DNA of 64,000 bases from Bradyrhizobium sp. AUGA SZCCT0283. GTDB taxonomy: Bacteria; Pseudomonadota; Alphaproteobacteria; Rhizobiales; Xanthobacteraceae. Shown here one piece after another: positions 25,036 through 33,925 of the stretch (the first letter of the stretch is position 1; each line of letters starts with the position of its first letter). The translations under genes were made by a program, and so were the position numbers. Below the pieces are notes generated by a model. It was given only the letters and a program-made list of their open reading frames with translations. It ran no database searches and was not told the DNA's origin. The DNA lies in the NCBI RefSeq assembly GCF_018130385.1, contig NZ_JAFCLU010000009.1, positions 124,001 to 188,000 on the forward strand, written 5' to 3'.

Positions 25036-28000
25036 ATGGCGTTGATGGAAGTGGGGCTGGACGACAAGTACCGGCTGGATGCGAAGCGCATTTTTCTGTC
25101 CGGTACGCAGGCGCTGGTCCGATTGCCGATGTTGCAGCGCGAACGCGACCGCGCAGCGGGGCTCAACACCGCAGGTTTCATATCAGGCTACCGCGGCTCG
25201 CCGCTCGGCATGTATGACCACGCGCTGTGGCGCGCGAAAACCTTCCTCAAGCAGCATGACATCGAGTTCGCACCCGGTCTCAACGAGGATCTGGCGGCGA
25301 CCGCCGTGTGGGGCAGCCAGCAGGTCGGCATGTTCCCCGGCGCCAAGGTCGATGGCGTATTCGGCATCTGGTATGGCAAGGGCCCCGGCGTCGACCGCTC
25401 GATGGACGCGCTCAAGCACGCCAACTCGGCCGGCACCTCGCCGAATGGCGGCGTGATTGCGCTGGCCGGCGACGACCATGGCTGCCAGTCCTCGACGCTG
25501 GCGCATCAGAGCGAGCAGGTATTCGCCGCAGCATTGATGCCGGTGGTCAATCCGGCGACGCTGCAGGATTATCTCGATCTCGGCATTCTGGGCTTTGCGC
25601 TGTCGCGCTACTCAAGTTGCTGGGTCGGCTTCAAGGCGATTTCCGAAACCGTTGAGAGCTCGGCCTCGATCGTCAGCGATCCCGATCGCATCAAGATCAT
25701 TTTGCCCGATGATTTCGAAATGCCGCCGGGCGGGCTCTCCATCCGCTGGCCGGATGCGCCGCTGGAGCAGGAGCGGCGTCTGCACGGCCCGAAGATGCAG
25801 GCAGTGGCGGCGTTCACGCGCGTCAACCGCTTCGACCGTATCGTGCTGGATTCCAAGCCCGCGCGGCTCGGCATCATGGCAACCGGCAAGGCCTATCTCG
25901 ATCTCCGGCAGGCGCTGGCCGATCTCGGCATTACCGATGCCGAGGCGCAGGCGCTGGGATTGCGTATCTACAAGGTCGCGCTGACCTGGCCGCTGGAGGA
26001 GTCAGGCGCGCGAGCGTTCGCGGAAGGTTTGCAGGATGTTCTCGTGGTCGAGGAGAAGCGCGGCTTCATCGAGGATCAGCTCCTGCGCATTCTCTATAAT
26101 GTAGATGCGTCGAAGCGGCCTTCGGTGGTCGGCAAACGCGACGAGAGCGGCGCGCCGCTGCTGCCGAGCGAAGGCGAGTTGACGCCGACCATGGTGGCGG
26201 CGGCGGTCGTGGCGCGGTTGCGAAAACTCGGCCATCGCAGTCCGGCGCTGGAGCAGCGCCTCGCAAAGCTCGAAGCCTTCGACCGGCCGGCGGAAGGCAT
26301 TGGCGCGGCAAAGCTGCAGCGCACGCCGTATTTCTGCTCGGGCTGCCCGCACAACACTTCGACCAAGATCCCGGAGGGCAGCCGCGCGATGGCCGGCATC
26401 GGCTGCCACGGCATGGCGCTGTCGGTGCCGAACCGGCGGACGCAGACGATCTCGCATATGGGCGCGGAAGGCGTGACCTGGATCGGGCAGGCGGCGTTCA
26501 CCAATGAAGCGCACGTGTTCCAGAATTTGGGCGATGGCACCTACACCCATTCCGGCCTGCTGGCGATCCGCGCGGCGGCCGCGTCCGGCGTCAACATCAC
26601 CTACAAGATCCTTTATAACGACGCGGTCGCAATGACCGGCGGCCAGCCGGCCGAGGGCGGGCTGACGGTGTCGCAGATCGCGCACCAGGTTTCGGCGGAG
26701 GGCGCAAAACGCCTCGTCATCGTCTCCGACGATCCGGAGAAATACCCCAGCAATTACTTCCCGGCAGGCGCGACTGTTCATAACCGCCGCGAACTCGACG
26801 CGGTGCAGCGGGAGCTGCGCGAGATCAAGGGCCTCACAGTCCTGATCTATGACCAGACCTGCGCGGCGGAAAAGCGCCGCCGCCGCAAGCGCGGGCTTTA
26901 CCCGGATCCGCCGAAGCGCGTCTTCATCAACGAGCGGGTCTGCGAAGGCTGCGGCGACTGCTCTTCTGTCTCGAACTGCGTCTCGGTGCAGCCGCTGGAG
27001 ACCGAGCTCGGCCGCAAGCGGCGGATCGACCAGTCGAACTGCAACAAGGACTTTTCCTGCATCGAGGGCTTTTGCCCGAGTTTTGTCACCGTGCATGGCG
27101 GCAGGCTGCGGAAGGCCGATCGTACCGCGGCCGATCCGTCCGCGCTGTTTGCCGACCTGCCGCTGCCGGCTACGCCTGCGCTCGATGGCGCCTACAACAT
27201 CCTCGTCACCGGGATCGGCGGCACCGGCGTCATCACCATCGGTGCGCTGCTCGGCATGGCCGCCCATGTCGAGGGCCTGGCGTGCTCGACGCTCGATTTC
27301 ACGGGCTTGTCCCAGAAGAACGGCGCGGTCATGAGCCATGTCCGCATCGCGCCCGAGGCGGACGATCTCTCCACCGTCCGCATCGCGCCGGGCGGCGCCA
27401 ATCTCATCCTCGGCTGCGACATCGTGGTCGCCACCAGCATCCCGGCGTTGAGCCGGGCCGAGCGCGGCGTGACGCGGGCGATCGTCAATGCCGACCTGCT
27501 GCCGACCGCGAGCTTCGTCATCAATCCCGACATCGATTTCGAGGCGGGGACGATGCGGGAGTCGCTCAACGAGGCCGTCAGCGCCGCCGATCTCGACATC
27601 CTCGATGCCACCGGGCTTGCCACCGCGCTGATGGGCGACAGCATCGCCACCAACGCCTTCATGCTCGGCTTTGCGTTCCAGCGCGGCGCCATCCCGCTGT
27701 CGCTGGAGGCGATCATGAAGGCGATCGACCTCAATGGCGCGGCCATCGACATGAACAAGCTGGCGTTCTCCTGGGGCCGGCTCGCCGCGCACGACCTGCA
27801 GCGCGTCGTCAGCGCGGCGCGCTTCAAGAATTCGGGCGCAGCCCCGGTCAAGCGGACGCTCGACGAGAGCATCGCCTTCCGCGCCAAATTCCTGACTGAG
27901 TACCAGAACGAGGCCTATTCGAACCGCTACCTCGCGGAGGTTGAGCGCGTTCGCGCGGCCGAAGCCAAGGGCTCGCCCGGTTCGCATGACCTCACCGAGG

Positions 28001-28509
28001 CCTTTGCAAAAGGCCTGTTCAAGCTGATGGCCTACAAGGACGAATACGAGGTCGCCCGGCTTTACTCGGACGGCGAGTTTGGCAAGGCGTTGAAGGAGCA
28101 GTTCGATGGTGACCCCGGCGTCAAGGTCAGCCTTGCGCCGCCGCTGCTGGCGTCGCGCGACAAGGGGACCGGGCATCTGCGCAAGCGCGAGTTCGGCGCA
28201 TGGATATTCCGCGCCTTCGAGCTCCTGACCCGGTTCAGGTTCCTGCGCGGCACGGCGTTCGATCCGTTCGGCTACACGGCCGAGCGCCGGATGGAGCGGG
28301 CCTTGCCGGGCGAATATTCGGCAATGATCTTCCGCCATCTCGACAAGGCGAAGCCGCAGGATTGGCCGCGCCTGGTGGCGTTGGCGAAGTCGGCGGAACT
28401 CGTTCGCGGCTACGGCCACATCAAGGAAGCCAATGTCGCGAAATACCGCGCTGAATATGCGCGTCTCGAAGGCGCCATCGGTCAGCCCGTGGCGCAGGCG
28501 GCCGAGTAG
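25036..28509 (+). CDS. Indolepyruvate:ferredoxin oxidoreductase, single-chain
   Basis: This 1157-residue fused 2-oxoacid:ferredoxin oxidoreductase oxidatively decarboxylates aryl- or branched-chain 2-oxo acids to acyl-CoA with ferredoxin and ThDP. In order it shows the N-terminal pyrimidine-binding domain (SGYRGSPLGMYDHALWRAK), a ThDP domain starting CSGCPHNTSTK at about 435 with AGIGCHGMA, and a cysteine cluster ERVCEGCGDCSS at about 633-644 with further Cys for one [4Fe-4S] centre. The IorB-like domain follows (ILVTGIGGTGVITIGALLG at about 722), then a C-terminal DUF6537-like extension. The divergent MaoC/CMD/SDR operon starts 190 bp away and may process the resulting acyl-CoA. An ATG at 25045 is an alternative start. 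Confidence 0.92.
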   Translation: MALMEVGLDDKYRLDAKRIFLSGTQALVRLPMLQRERDRAAGLNTAGFISGYRGSPLGMYDHALWRAKTFLKQHDIEFAPGLNEDLAATAVWGSQQVGMFPGAKVDGVFGIWYGKGPGVDRSMDALKHANSAGTSPNGGVIALAGDDHGCQSSTLAHQSEQVFAAALMPVVNPATLQDYLDLGILGFALSRYSSCWVGFKAISETVESSASIVSDPDRIKIILPDDFEMPPGGLSIRWPDAPLEQERRLHGPKMQAVAAFTRVNRFDRIVLDSKPARLGIMATGKAYLDLRQALADLGITDAEAQALGLRIYKVALTWPLEESGARAFAEGLQDVLVVEEKRGFIEDQLLRILYNVDASKRPSVVGKRDESGAPLLPSEGELTPTMVAAAVVARLRKLGHRSPALEQRLAKLEAFDRPAEGIGAAKLQRTPYFCSGCPHNTSTKIPEGSRAMAGIGCHGMALSVPNRRTQTISHMGAEGVTWIGQAAFTNEAHVFQNLGDGTYTHSGLLAIRAAAASGVNITYKILYNDAVAMTGGQPAEGGLTVSQIAHQVSAEGAKRLVIVSDDPEKYPSNYFPAGATVHNRRELDAVQRELREIKGLTVLIYDQTCAAEKRRRRKRGLYPDPPKRVFINERVCEGCGDCSSVSNCVSVQPLETELGRKRRIDQSNCNKDFSCIEGFCPSFVTVHGGRLRKADRTAADPSALFADLPLPATPALDGAYNILVTGIGGTGVITIGALLGMAAHVEGLACSTLDFTGLSQKNGAVMSHVRIAPEADDLSTVRIAPGGANLILGCDIVVATSIPALSRAERGVTRAIVNADLLPTASFVINPDIDFEAGTMRESLNEAVSAADLDILDATGLATALMGDSIATNAFMLGFAFQRGAIPLSLEAIMKAIDLNGAAIDMNKLAFSWGRLAAHDLQRVVSAARFKNSGAAPVKRTLDESIAFRAKFLTEYQNEAYSNRYLAEVERVRAAEAKGSPGSHDLTEAFAKGLFKLMAYKDEYEVARLYSDGEFGKALKEQFDGDPGVKVSLAPPLLASRDKGTGHLRKREFGAWIFRAFELLTRFRFLRGTAFDPFGYTAERRMERALPGEYSAMIFRHLDKAKPQDWPRLVALAKSAELVRGYGHIKEANVAKYRAEYARLEGAIGQPVAQAAE

Positions 28510-28518
28510 GTTCCGCTC

Positions 28519-28550
28519 ATCCTGGCTGTGAACTTTTCCACAGCCAGGAT
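28519..28550 (+). terminator. Hairpin after the oxidoreductase gene
   Basis: ATCCTGGCTGTG and CACAGCCAGGAT form a perfect 12-bp stem around an eight-base A/T-rich loop, beginning 10 bases after the oxidoreductase stop codon. No U-tract follows, so it may also be a transcript stabiliser. Confidence 0.55.
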
Positions 28551-28653
28551 CATGCACCGGTAACCTTGCTGGCAGGAACGGCTGGAATTGTCCGGCTCGC
28601 TTCCTACATGATGGCTGTTCCTCAGATTCTTGGTTTGATTCAGGAGGCCTTTG

Positions 28654-29064
28654 ATGGTCCTGAAAAGCGCTTTTGCGGCGGCACTTTGCACGGGGTTCCT
28701 GATGTCGGGCAGCGCCGCGCTGGCGGATGAGTACCGTGCGGGTGAGTTGCTCGGCCTCGATCTTTCCCAGGCTGTGCTCTCGCCGAAGCGGCTCGGCCCG
28801 GAGACGGAATTCGCCCCGGTTCGGATCGAGGCGAGATCCGATCGCAAACCTGTGAAAACGGAGCGCGTGGTTGTGGCGAAGGAAGCCGCGCCCAGGCCTT
28901 ACGTCGAGCCTCACGTAGCGCATGAGCGCACCGCGAAGCCGCGTGGCGTTGCCCGCACCAAGCTGGCGCGGCGTCACGGCAACCCGCTCGACGCACAGGC
29001 GCGCGACACGCGGATCCAGACCTGGCCGTGCAAGTCCGGCGGTATCTGCGGCTGGCAGCGGTAG
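28654..29064 (+). CDS. Secreted hypothetical protein
   Basis: The product is about 136 residues with a signal peptide (MVLKSAFAAALCTGFLMSGSAALA, cleavage before DEYRAGE). The mature part is basic and proline-rich in the middle (KEAAPRPYVEPHVAHERTAK) and ends with a two-cysteine tail, TWPCKSGGICGWQR, which could form a disulfide. No family is recognised. ATG 28654 follows CAGGAGG; a TTG three bases earlier is possible. Confidence 0.65.
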   Translation: MVLKSAFAAALCTGFLMSGSAALADEYRAGELLGLDLSQAVLSPKRLGPETEFAPVRIEARSDRKPVKTERVVVAKEAAPRPYVEPHVAHERTAKPRGVARTKLARRHGNPLDAQARDTRIQTWPCKSGGICGWQR

Positions 29065-29097
29065 AGTTGGTTCGGCAGCGGTAAATTCGCGGAGTTC

Positions 29098-29200
29098 GTC
29101 ATTGCCTGCGACAAACGCGAAGCGTTTGCGCAAGGGAGCAAAGCGACGAAGCAATCCATCTATCCGCGGATAGAAAGAATGGATTGCTTCGCTGCGCTCT
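29098..29200. repeat. Palindromic intergenic repeat (GAAGCAATCCAT family)
   Basis: CGAAGCAATCCATCTATCCG and its complement TAGAAAGAATGGATTGCTTCG pair around 29145-29191, preceded by CGTCATTGC. It is related to the repeat at 11581-11657. The surrounding stretch 29065-29580 has no intact gene, only this repeat and a possible remnant at 29439. Confidence 0.7.
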
Positions 29201-29438
29201 GCCCATCCTGCGATTCCCACTCCTTCATCCATCGCAGCATATCTGACGTGTTCGACCGGGAGACCGTCAGCACGGATCCCCCGTAACCCTCCATGTTGGC
29301 GCCTCATCGTTTGGCTAGGCTTCATCGCCTTGCCGACGCGTGGGTTACAAAATCGCATCCGGAAGTTGCGCATTGGTTCTTGAAGGAGGCGTCGCGGTGG
29401 CGCACAATTCGCCTGTCCCTCCCGACCGGAGCGCTGCC

Positions 29439-29522
29439 ATGTTTGTCGCCGAGAGCAAGCGCCTGACGCATCAGGGCGCGAAAAAGATCATGGCGACGGC
29501 GCTGGAATTGGGAATGACATAG
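29439..29522 (+). pseudogene. Possible GlcG/HbpS-type remnant
   Basis: A short frame reads MFVAESKRLTHQGAKKIM and ends ALELGMT, resembling the first helix of GlcG/HbpS heme-binding-like proteins, then stops; the expected core strands are not found downstream in any frame I could read. An in-frame GTG at 29340 would lengthen it to 60 residues without adding family sequence. Either a remnant or a chance frame. Confidence 0.25.
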
Positions 29523-29580
29523 GCCGAAGCCGGCCGACGAACTCGGCCGTGTGGCGTGCAAAGTGTTGGGGGAGGGCAAA

Positions 29581-30600
29581 GTGACGAGTGCCGATCCGCT
29601 CCGCGTGGCTTGCATCGGGATGGGATGGTGGTCCGACGTGCTGGCGGATGCCATCCAGCGTTCGGGCAAGCTCGAGATCCGCGGCTGTTACACCCGGTCC
29701 GACGAAAAACGCAAAAATTTTGCGGCAAAATACCGCTGCCGGCCGGCCGCGAGCTACGAAGCGCTGCTGGCCGATGCCGAGATCGAGGCAATCATCAACA
29801 CGACGCCGAACGACGTGCATCTGGCGACGACCTGCGCCGCCGCGGCCGCCGGCAAGCACGTCTTCCTGGACAAGCCGATCGCCAATAGCATCGCGGATGG
29901 CCGCGCCATCACCGAGGCCTGCCGCAAGGCCGGCGTGGTCCTGGCGCTCGGCTATCAGCGGCGGCGCGAGAGCCATTTCCGCCACATCAGGCAGCAGATC
30001 GACGCCGGCCGGTTCGGCAAGCTCGTCAACGCCGAGGCGAACATCAGCCGCGACCGCCTCGGCAAGATCGATCTCACCTCCTGGCGCTACCAGGCCGCGG
30101 GCATGCCGGGCGGCGTGATGCTGCAGATCGGAATCCACTATATCGACGTGCTCGCCTACCTGATCGGGCCGATCCATGCGGTACGCGCCCAGTCGGCGCA
30201 ACTGGTGCTGCCCGGCGACAATCCTGACGTCGCGAGCCTGATCCTGCAGCATGAGAACGGCGCGCTGTCGACGCTGAATGCAAGCTACGCCTCGGCGTCC
30301 GAGTATTACCTGATGAATGTCTACGGCAAGGACATGACGGCGTTCTACGATTTGCACAATGGACTGCGGCTGCTCAAGCGCGGTGAAAGCCACCCCGTTG
30401 CGGTGCCATGCGCAGTCAACGATACCCTGGTCGAGGAGCTCGAGGAGTTTGCCGCGGCGGCGCGCGGGCAGCGCCGACACGAAGTCGGGGGCGAGGAGGC
30501 GACGCGGTCGCTCGCCGTAGTACGCGCCGGCATTGTCTCGGCACGTGAGGGACGTTCGGTCGAGGTTGCCCAGATACTGAACGGCGACGGAAAAATGTGA
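29581..30600 (+). CDS. Gfo/Idh/MocA family oxidoreductase
   Basis: This 339-residue NAD(P)-dependent dehydrogenase has an N-terminal Rossmann motif (RVACIGMGWWSDVLADAIQR). The family Lys lies in GKHVFLDKPIANSIADGRAI at about 100, and the C-terminal substrate domain includes GGVMLQIGIHYIDVLAYLIG. Members oxidise or reduce sugars, inositols or other cyclic compounds. GTG 29581 is chosen because GGGGGAGGG precedes it; the longer frame to 29551 lacks a ribosome site. A Bug-type uptake protein gene follows 31 bp downstream, suggesting an uptake/oxidation pair. Confidence 0.88.
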   Translation: MTSADPLRVACIGMGWWSDVLADAIQRSGKLEIRGCYTRSDEKRKNFAAKYRCRPAASYEALLADAEIEAIINTTPNDVHLATTCAAAAAGKHVFLDKPIANSIADGRAITEACRKAGVVLALGYQRRRESHFRHIRQQIDAGRFGKLVNAEANISRDRLGKIDLTSWRYQAAGMPGGVMLQIGIHYIDVLAYLIGPIHAVRAQSAQLVLPGDNPDVASLILQHENGALSTLNASYASASEYYLMNVYGKDMTAFYDLHNGLRLLKRGESHPVAVPCAVNDTLVEELEEFAAAARGQRRHEVGGEEATRSLAVVRAGIVSAREGRSVEVAQILNGDGKM

Positions 30601-30631
30601 CGGCGCAGCAGCACGGATAGGAGCGCGCGTT

Positions 30632-31615
30632 ATGAAACCTGGCACATGTGTCTGGAAAGTTTTCGCGGTTGCGATGGTATTGGCCGGCATCGTCGGGGAG
30701 GTAGCCGCGCAGGACTATCCCGCCAGGGCGATCACGGTGGTCGTGCCGTTCCCTCCCGGCGGCGCCAGCGACGTCGTTGCGCGCATCGTCACCAACCAGA
30801 TGTCGAAGATCCTCGGCCAATCCATCATCATCGAGAATGTCAGCGGCGCCGGCGGCACCGTCGGCGGCGCGCGCGTGGCGGCTGCCGCACCCGACGGCTA
30901 TACCCTGCTTGCCGCGGCGATGGGCTCGCATGTCGCGGCTCCGGTGCTTACGCCCAACCTCAAATACGATCCGGTCGCCGACTTCGTGCCGATCGGCATC
31001 ACCGCCCACTCGCCGGCAGTCATTATCGCGCGGAAGGATTTCCCGGCACGGGACCTGAAGGAATTCGTCGCAGCGTTGCGGCAACGGGGTGACGCGGTGA
31101 AGCAGGCCCATGGCGGCATCGGCGCGTCCTCGCATATGGCGTGTCTGCTGTTCACGGCGGAAATCGGCGCGAATCCGGCGCTTGTCGCCTATCGCGGTTC
31201 AGGCCCGGCATTGAACGATCTGGTCGGGGGGCACGTCGATTTCATGTGCGAACAGTCGGTCAGCGTCGCGGAGTCGGTTCTGGCCGGCTCGGTCAAGGCC
31301 TTCGCGGTCTCTGCCGCGAAACGCCTCGAAACGCTGCCGAATGTTCCGACCGCCAGCGAAGCCGCCATCAACTACGAGATGAGCGTCTGGGCAGGACTGT
31401 TTGCGCCGAAGGGCGTTTCGCCCGAAATCATCGCCAGGCTGGCCGATGCGCTCGACCGGGCGCTCGATGAGGATGTCGTGCGCGAGCGGATCGCCCAACT
31501 CGGCGGCTCGATACCGCCAAAGGACGAACGCAACCCGGCTGCCTTCGACCGTTTTGTTCGCTCCGAGATCGCACGCTGGTCACCCATTCTTGCTGCGGCC
31601 GGAGCCGGGAAATGA
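30632..31615 (+). CDS. Bug-type tripartite tricarboxylate transporter binding protein
   Basis: This 327-residue periplasmic protein has a signal peptide ending EVAAQ, then YPARAITVVVPFPPGGASDV, GAGGTVGGARVAAAAPDGYT and PTASEAAINYEMSVWAGLFA, the hallmarks of the Bug/TctC family. These proteins capture carboxylates or aromatic acids for TctAB permeases; none are encoded here. It lies just downstream of the Gfo/Idh oxidoreductase gene on the same strand. Confidence 0.9.
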   Translation: MKPGTCVWKVFAVAMVLAGIVGEVAAQDYPARAITVVVPFPPGGASDVVARIVTNQMSKILGQSIIIENVSGAGGTVGGARVAAAAPDGYTLLAAAMGSHVAAPVLTPNLKYDPVADFVPIGITAHSPAVIIARKDFPARDLKEFVAALRQRGDAVKQAHGGIGASSHMACLLFTAEIGANPALVAYRGSGPALNDLVGGHVDFMCEQSVSVAESVLAGSVKAFAVSAAKRLETLPNVPTASEAAINYEMSVWAGLFAPKGVSPEIIARLADALDRALDEDVVRERIAQLGGSIPPKDERNPAAFDRFVRSEIARWSPILAAAGAGK

Positions 31616-31648
31616 GGGGCGTGCGCTACATGAAGTAGCCTCAGGGCG

Positions 31649-31774
31649 TCACCTCACCGCGAGATAGCCGCCCACCACCATCAGTATGGAAAGCGCCACG
31701 ACGACGCCGAGCACGGCGGCGATGATCGCAGGCAGTTCATGGGTCTCCAGCCATTGTCGCAACGCCCTTACCAT
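31649..31774 (-). CDS. 41-residue single-pass membrane microprotein
   Basis: The reverse strand encodes MVRALRQWLETHELPA, then a hydrophobic segment of about 20 residues (IIAAVLGVVVALSILMVVGG), ending YLAVR. The start follows GGGGG five bases upstream. The basic N-terminus, amphipathic stretch, single helix and short basic tail look like a real membrane microprotein. It lies in the gap between the Bug gene and the thiolase gene. No family is recognised. Confidence 0.45.
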   Translation of the reverse strand: MVRALRQWLETHELPAIIAAVLGVVVALSILMVVGGYLAVR

Positions 31775-32061
31775 CGCACCCCCGACCTGGTCCTGATTGC
31801 CCGCACCTTGCACGCCGCGATCTCATTAGCGGTCAATTTCGCTTAGTGAAATAGCCGGTTCATGCGCCTTTCGTCGCGCATCGGGCGCGCCGCTTTTTCT
31901 CAAGCCACCGCGCGGCCTTGCCGAAGCACAGGCGTTGTGTAATTCCCGGCTCCGGGCCGGCTTGCGGGGTAATTCTTTTCCGCGGGCCGGAATTCGGGTT
32001 TTTGCTACACACGGGCGCGGTGCCAGTCCATACTGGATCGCATCAAAGGGAGGTCTTTCTA

Positions 32062-33234
32062 ATGCGTGAAGCTGTCATCGTTTCCTATGCACGTACCGGG
32101 CTGGCGAAGTCCGGCCGCGGCGGGTTCAACATCACCCCGCCGATGTCGATGGCGGCCCACGCCATCAAGCACGCCGTCGAGCGCGCCGGCGTCGACAAGG
32201 ACTATGTCGAGGACTGCTATCTCGGCAATTGCGCGCATGGCGCGCCGAATATCGGCCGTCAGGCCGCGTTGCTCGCGGGATTGCCGAAGTCGACCGGAGG
32301 CGTGTCGGTGAACCGCTTCTGCTCGTCGGGACTGCAGACCATCGCGATGGCCGCCAACAGTATCCGCTCGGAGGGCTCCGAATGCATCGTGGCCGGCGGC
32401 GTCGAAAGCATCTCGGTCCCCGGCGGCCCCCTGCCGAAGGAAGTGGTAGATCCGGAACTGCTCAACATCGCTCCTGCGATCTTCATGGCGATGATCGACA
32501 CCGCCGACATCGTCGCGGAGCGCTACAAGGTCAGCCGCGAATACCAGGACGAATACTCGCTCGAATCGCAGCGCCGCATGGCGGCCGCCCAGCAGGCCAA
32601 CAAGTTCAAGGACGAAATCGTCCCGATGAAGACCAAGATGAAGGTGGTCGACAAGGCGACGAAGATGGAAAGCATCGTCGACTACACCGTCGATCGCGAC
32701 GAGTGCAACCGTCCCGAGACAACCATGGAAGGCCTGGCCAAGCTCGAGCCAGTGAAGGGTCCGGGCAAGTACATTACCGCCGGCAACGCCAGCCAGCTTT
32801 CGGATGGCGCGGCCGCCGTCGTGCTGATGGAAGCCAAGGATGCCGAAAAGCGCGGTCTCAATCCGCTCGGCCGCTTCGTTGGCTGGGCGTCGGCGGGCTG
32901 CGAGCCGGACGAGATGGGTATCGGTCCGATCTACGCCGTGCCGAAGCTGTTGAAGCGCAATGGCCTGAAGATCGACGACATTGATCTCTGGGAACTGAAT
33001 GAGGCCTTCGCCAGCCAGTGCCTGTATTCCCGCGACCAGCTCGGCATCGACCCCGAGAAGTACAACGTCAACGGCGGTTCGATCGCGATCGGCCATCCCT
33101 TCGGCATGACCGGTGCGCGTCTCACCGGCCACATCCTGCAGGAAGGCCGCCGGCGCAAGGCCAAGTGGGGCGTCGTCACGATGTGTATCGGCGGCGGCCA
33201 GGGCGGCGCAGGGCTGTTCGAAATCTACAGCTGA
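32062..33234 (+). CDS. Acetyl-CoA acetyltransferase family thiolase
   Basis: This 390-residue thiolase has all three catalytic elements: nucleophile Cys87 in NRFCSSGLQT, His345 in GSIAIGHPFGMTGAR and Cys375 in TMCIGGGQGGAGLFE. It condenses or cleaves acyl-CoA and acetyl-CoA in the cytoplasm, in fatty acid or aromatic-acid oxidation or in polyhydroxyalkanoate precursor synthesis; sequence alone does not choose. The ATG follows AAAGGGAGG. The frame open to 31918 adds non-family sequence. A perfect hairpin terminator follows 27 bp after the stop. Confidence 0.92.
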   Translation: MREAVIVSYARTGLAKSGRGGFNITPPMSMAAHAIKHAVERAGVDKDYVEDCYLGNCAHGAPNIGRQAALLAGLPKSTGGVSVNRFCSSGLQTIAMAANSIRSEGSECIVAGGVESISVPGGPLPKEVVDPELLNIAPAIFMAMIDTADIVAERYKVSREYQDEYSLESQRRMAAAQQANKFKDEIVPMKTKMKVVDKATKMESIVDYTVDRDECNRPETTMEGLAKLEPVKGPGKYITAGNASQLSDGAAAVVLMEAKDAEKRGLNPLGRFVGWASAGCEPDEMGIGPIYAVPKLLKRNGLKIDDIDLWELNEAFASQCLYSRDQLGIDPEKYNVNGGSIAIGHPFGMTGARLTGHILQEGRRRKAKWGVVTMCIGGGQGGAGLFEIYS

Positions 33235-33261
33235 GACTTTTCGCAATTAGCGCTCAACAAA

Positions 33262-33289
33262 GAAAATGGCTCCGCGAGGAGCCATTTTC
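33262..33289. terminator. Bidirectional terminator
   Basis: GAAAATGGCTCC and GGAGCCATTTTC form a perfect 12-bp stem around GCGA. The A-tract at one foot and T-tract at the other let it serve both the thiolase gene and the convergent small histidine-rich protein gene. Confidence 0.8.
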
Positions 33290-33306
33290 AGTTTGATGTG
33301 TCGGCC

Positions 33307-33534
33307 TCAGTAGCGATGCTTCTTGATGATCACGACCTTGTCGTGATGACCATGCCGCCATCCGCGATGGTAGCCGCGGTCGCGATGTCCACGATATTCG
33401 GCACGCGCGCCATAGCCATGGTGATGGCCGTTATAGCCACCACGCTTGATCACGACGGTCTCGGCGCTCGCAATCGACGGCGCCGCGATGATGAGCGCGC
33501 CAAGCGCGGCGATAACGTATCCAAACTTCTTCAT
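33307..33534 (-). CDS. Small secreted His/Gly/Arg-rich protein
   Basis: This 75-residue product has a signal peptide (MKKFGYVIAALGALIIAAPSIASA) and a mature part crowded with His, Gly, Tyr and Arg (YNGHHHGYGARAEYRGHRDR) ending VVIIKKHRY. It could bind metals or polyanions in the periplasm, but no characterised family is recognised. ATG 33534 is preceded by GGAGGAATGG. Convergent with the thiolase gene. Confidence 0.65.
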   Translation of the reverse strand: MKKFGYVIAALGALIIAAPSIASAETVVIKRGGYNGHHHGYGARAEYRGHRDRGYHRGWRHGHHDKVVIIKKHRY

Positions 33535-33925
33535 TCCATTCCTCCTCAAATGATCGAGGATAAAACATCACGTCGAAGGCAACGTTCCCGCGGAACTTGA
33601 AGAGAATTCTGAACGCCTGTTCAGATGCGTGCGTCGCAGCGCGTCAGCGTTCGACCTTTGGCTGGTTTCGTAGGATGGGTGGAGCGAAGCGATACCCGTC
33701 ACGCTTCCGCGGAGGGATTTGATGGTATCGCTTCGCTCCACCCATCCTACGAAGACGTGGACGCCGGTGGACCGAGCTCTGGCGCGCAACCGCGCCGGTC
33801 TGCCCACTCAGGGATCACCGGCTCCATGGTTGGTTTTGCGTGGGATGATGCACGCCCTCCTTGCGGAACGCCGGTTCCCGGCGCATCATCCCTCCATAAA
33901 AAATCATATCAGGGGGAGCGCTGCG
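33535..33925. other. Intergenic region with a long inverted repeat
   Basis: These 391 bp hold the 87-bp inverted repeat at 33667-33753. A weaker palindrome lies around 33841-33893 (GGGATGATGC and GCGCATCATCCC). I see no gene. The ribosome site of the downstream amidohydrolase is AGGGGGAG at 33911-33918. Confidence 0.6.
33667..33753. repeat. 30-bp perfect inverted repeat (GTAGGATGGGTGGAGCG family)
   Basis: Arms at 33667-33696 and 33724-33753 are perfect reverse complements, starting TTCGTAGGATGGGTGGAGCG. A diverged copy lies at 58278-58357. The 27-bp spacer differs between copies. Confidence 0.85.

Noticed and set aside
26002..29373. A 1123-codon open frame antisense to the oxidoreductase gene
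   Set aside because: It is almost entirely opposite a well-supported 1157-residue gene, is rich in Arg/Ala/Asp as expected for antisense frames in GC-rich DNA, and shows no domain motif.
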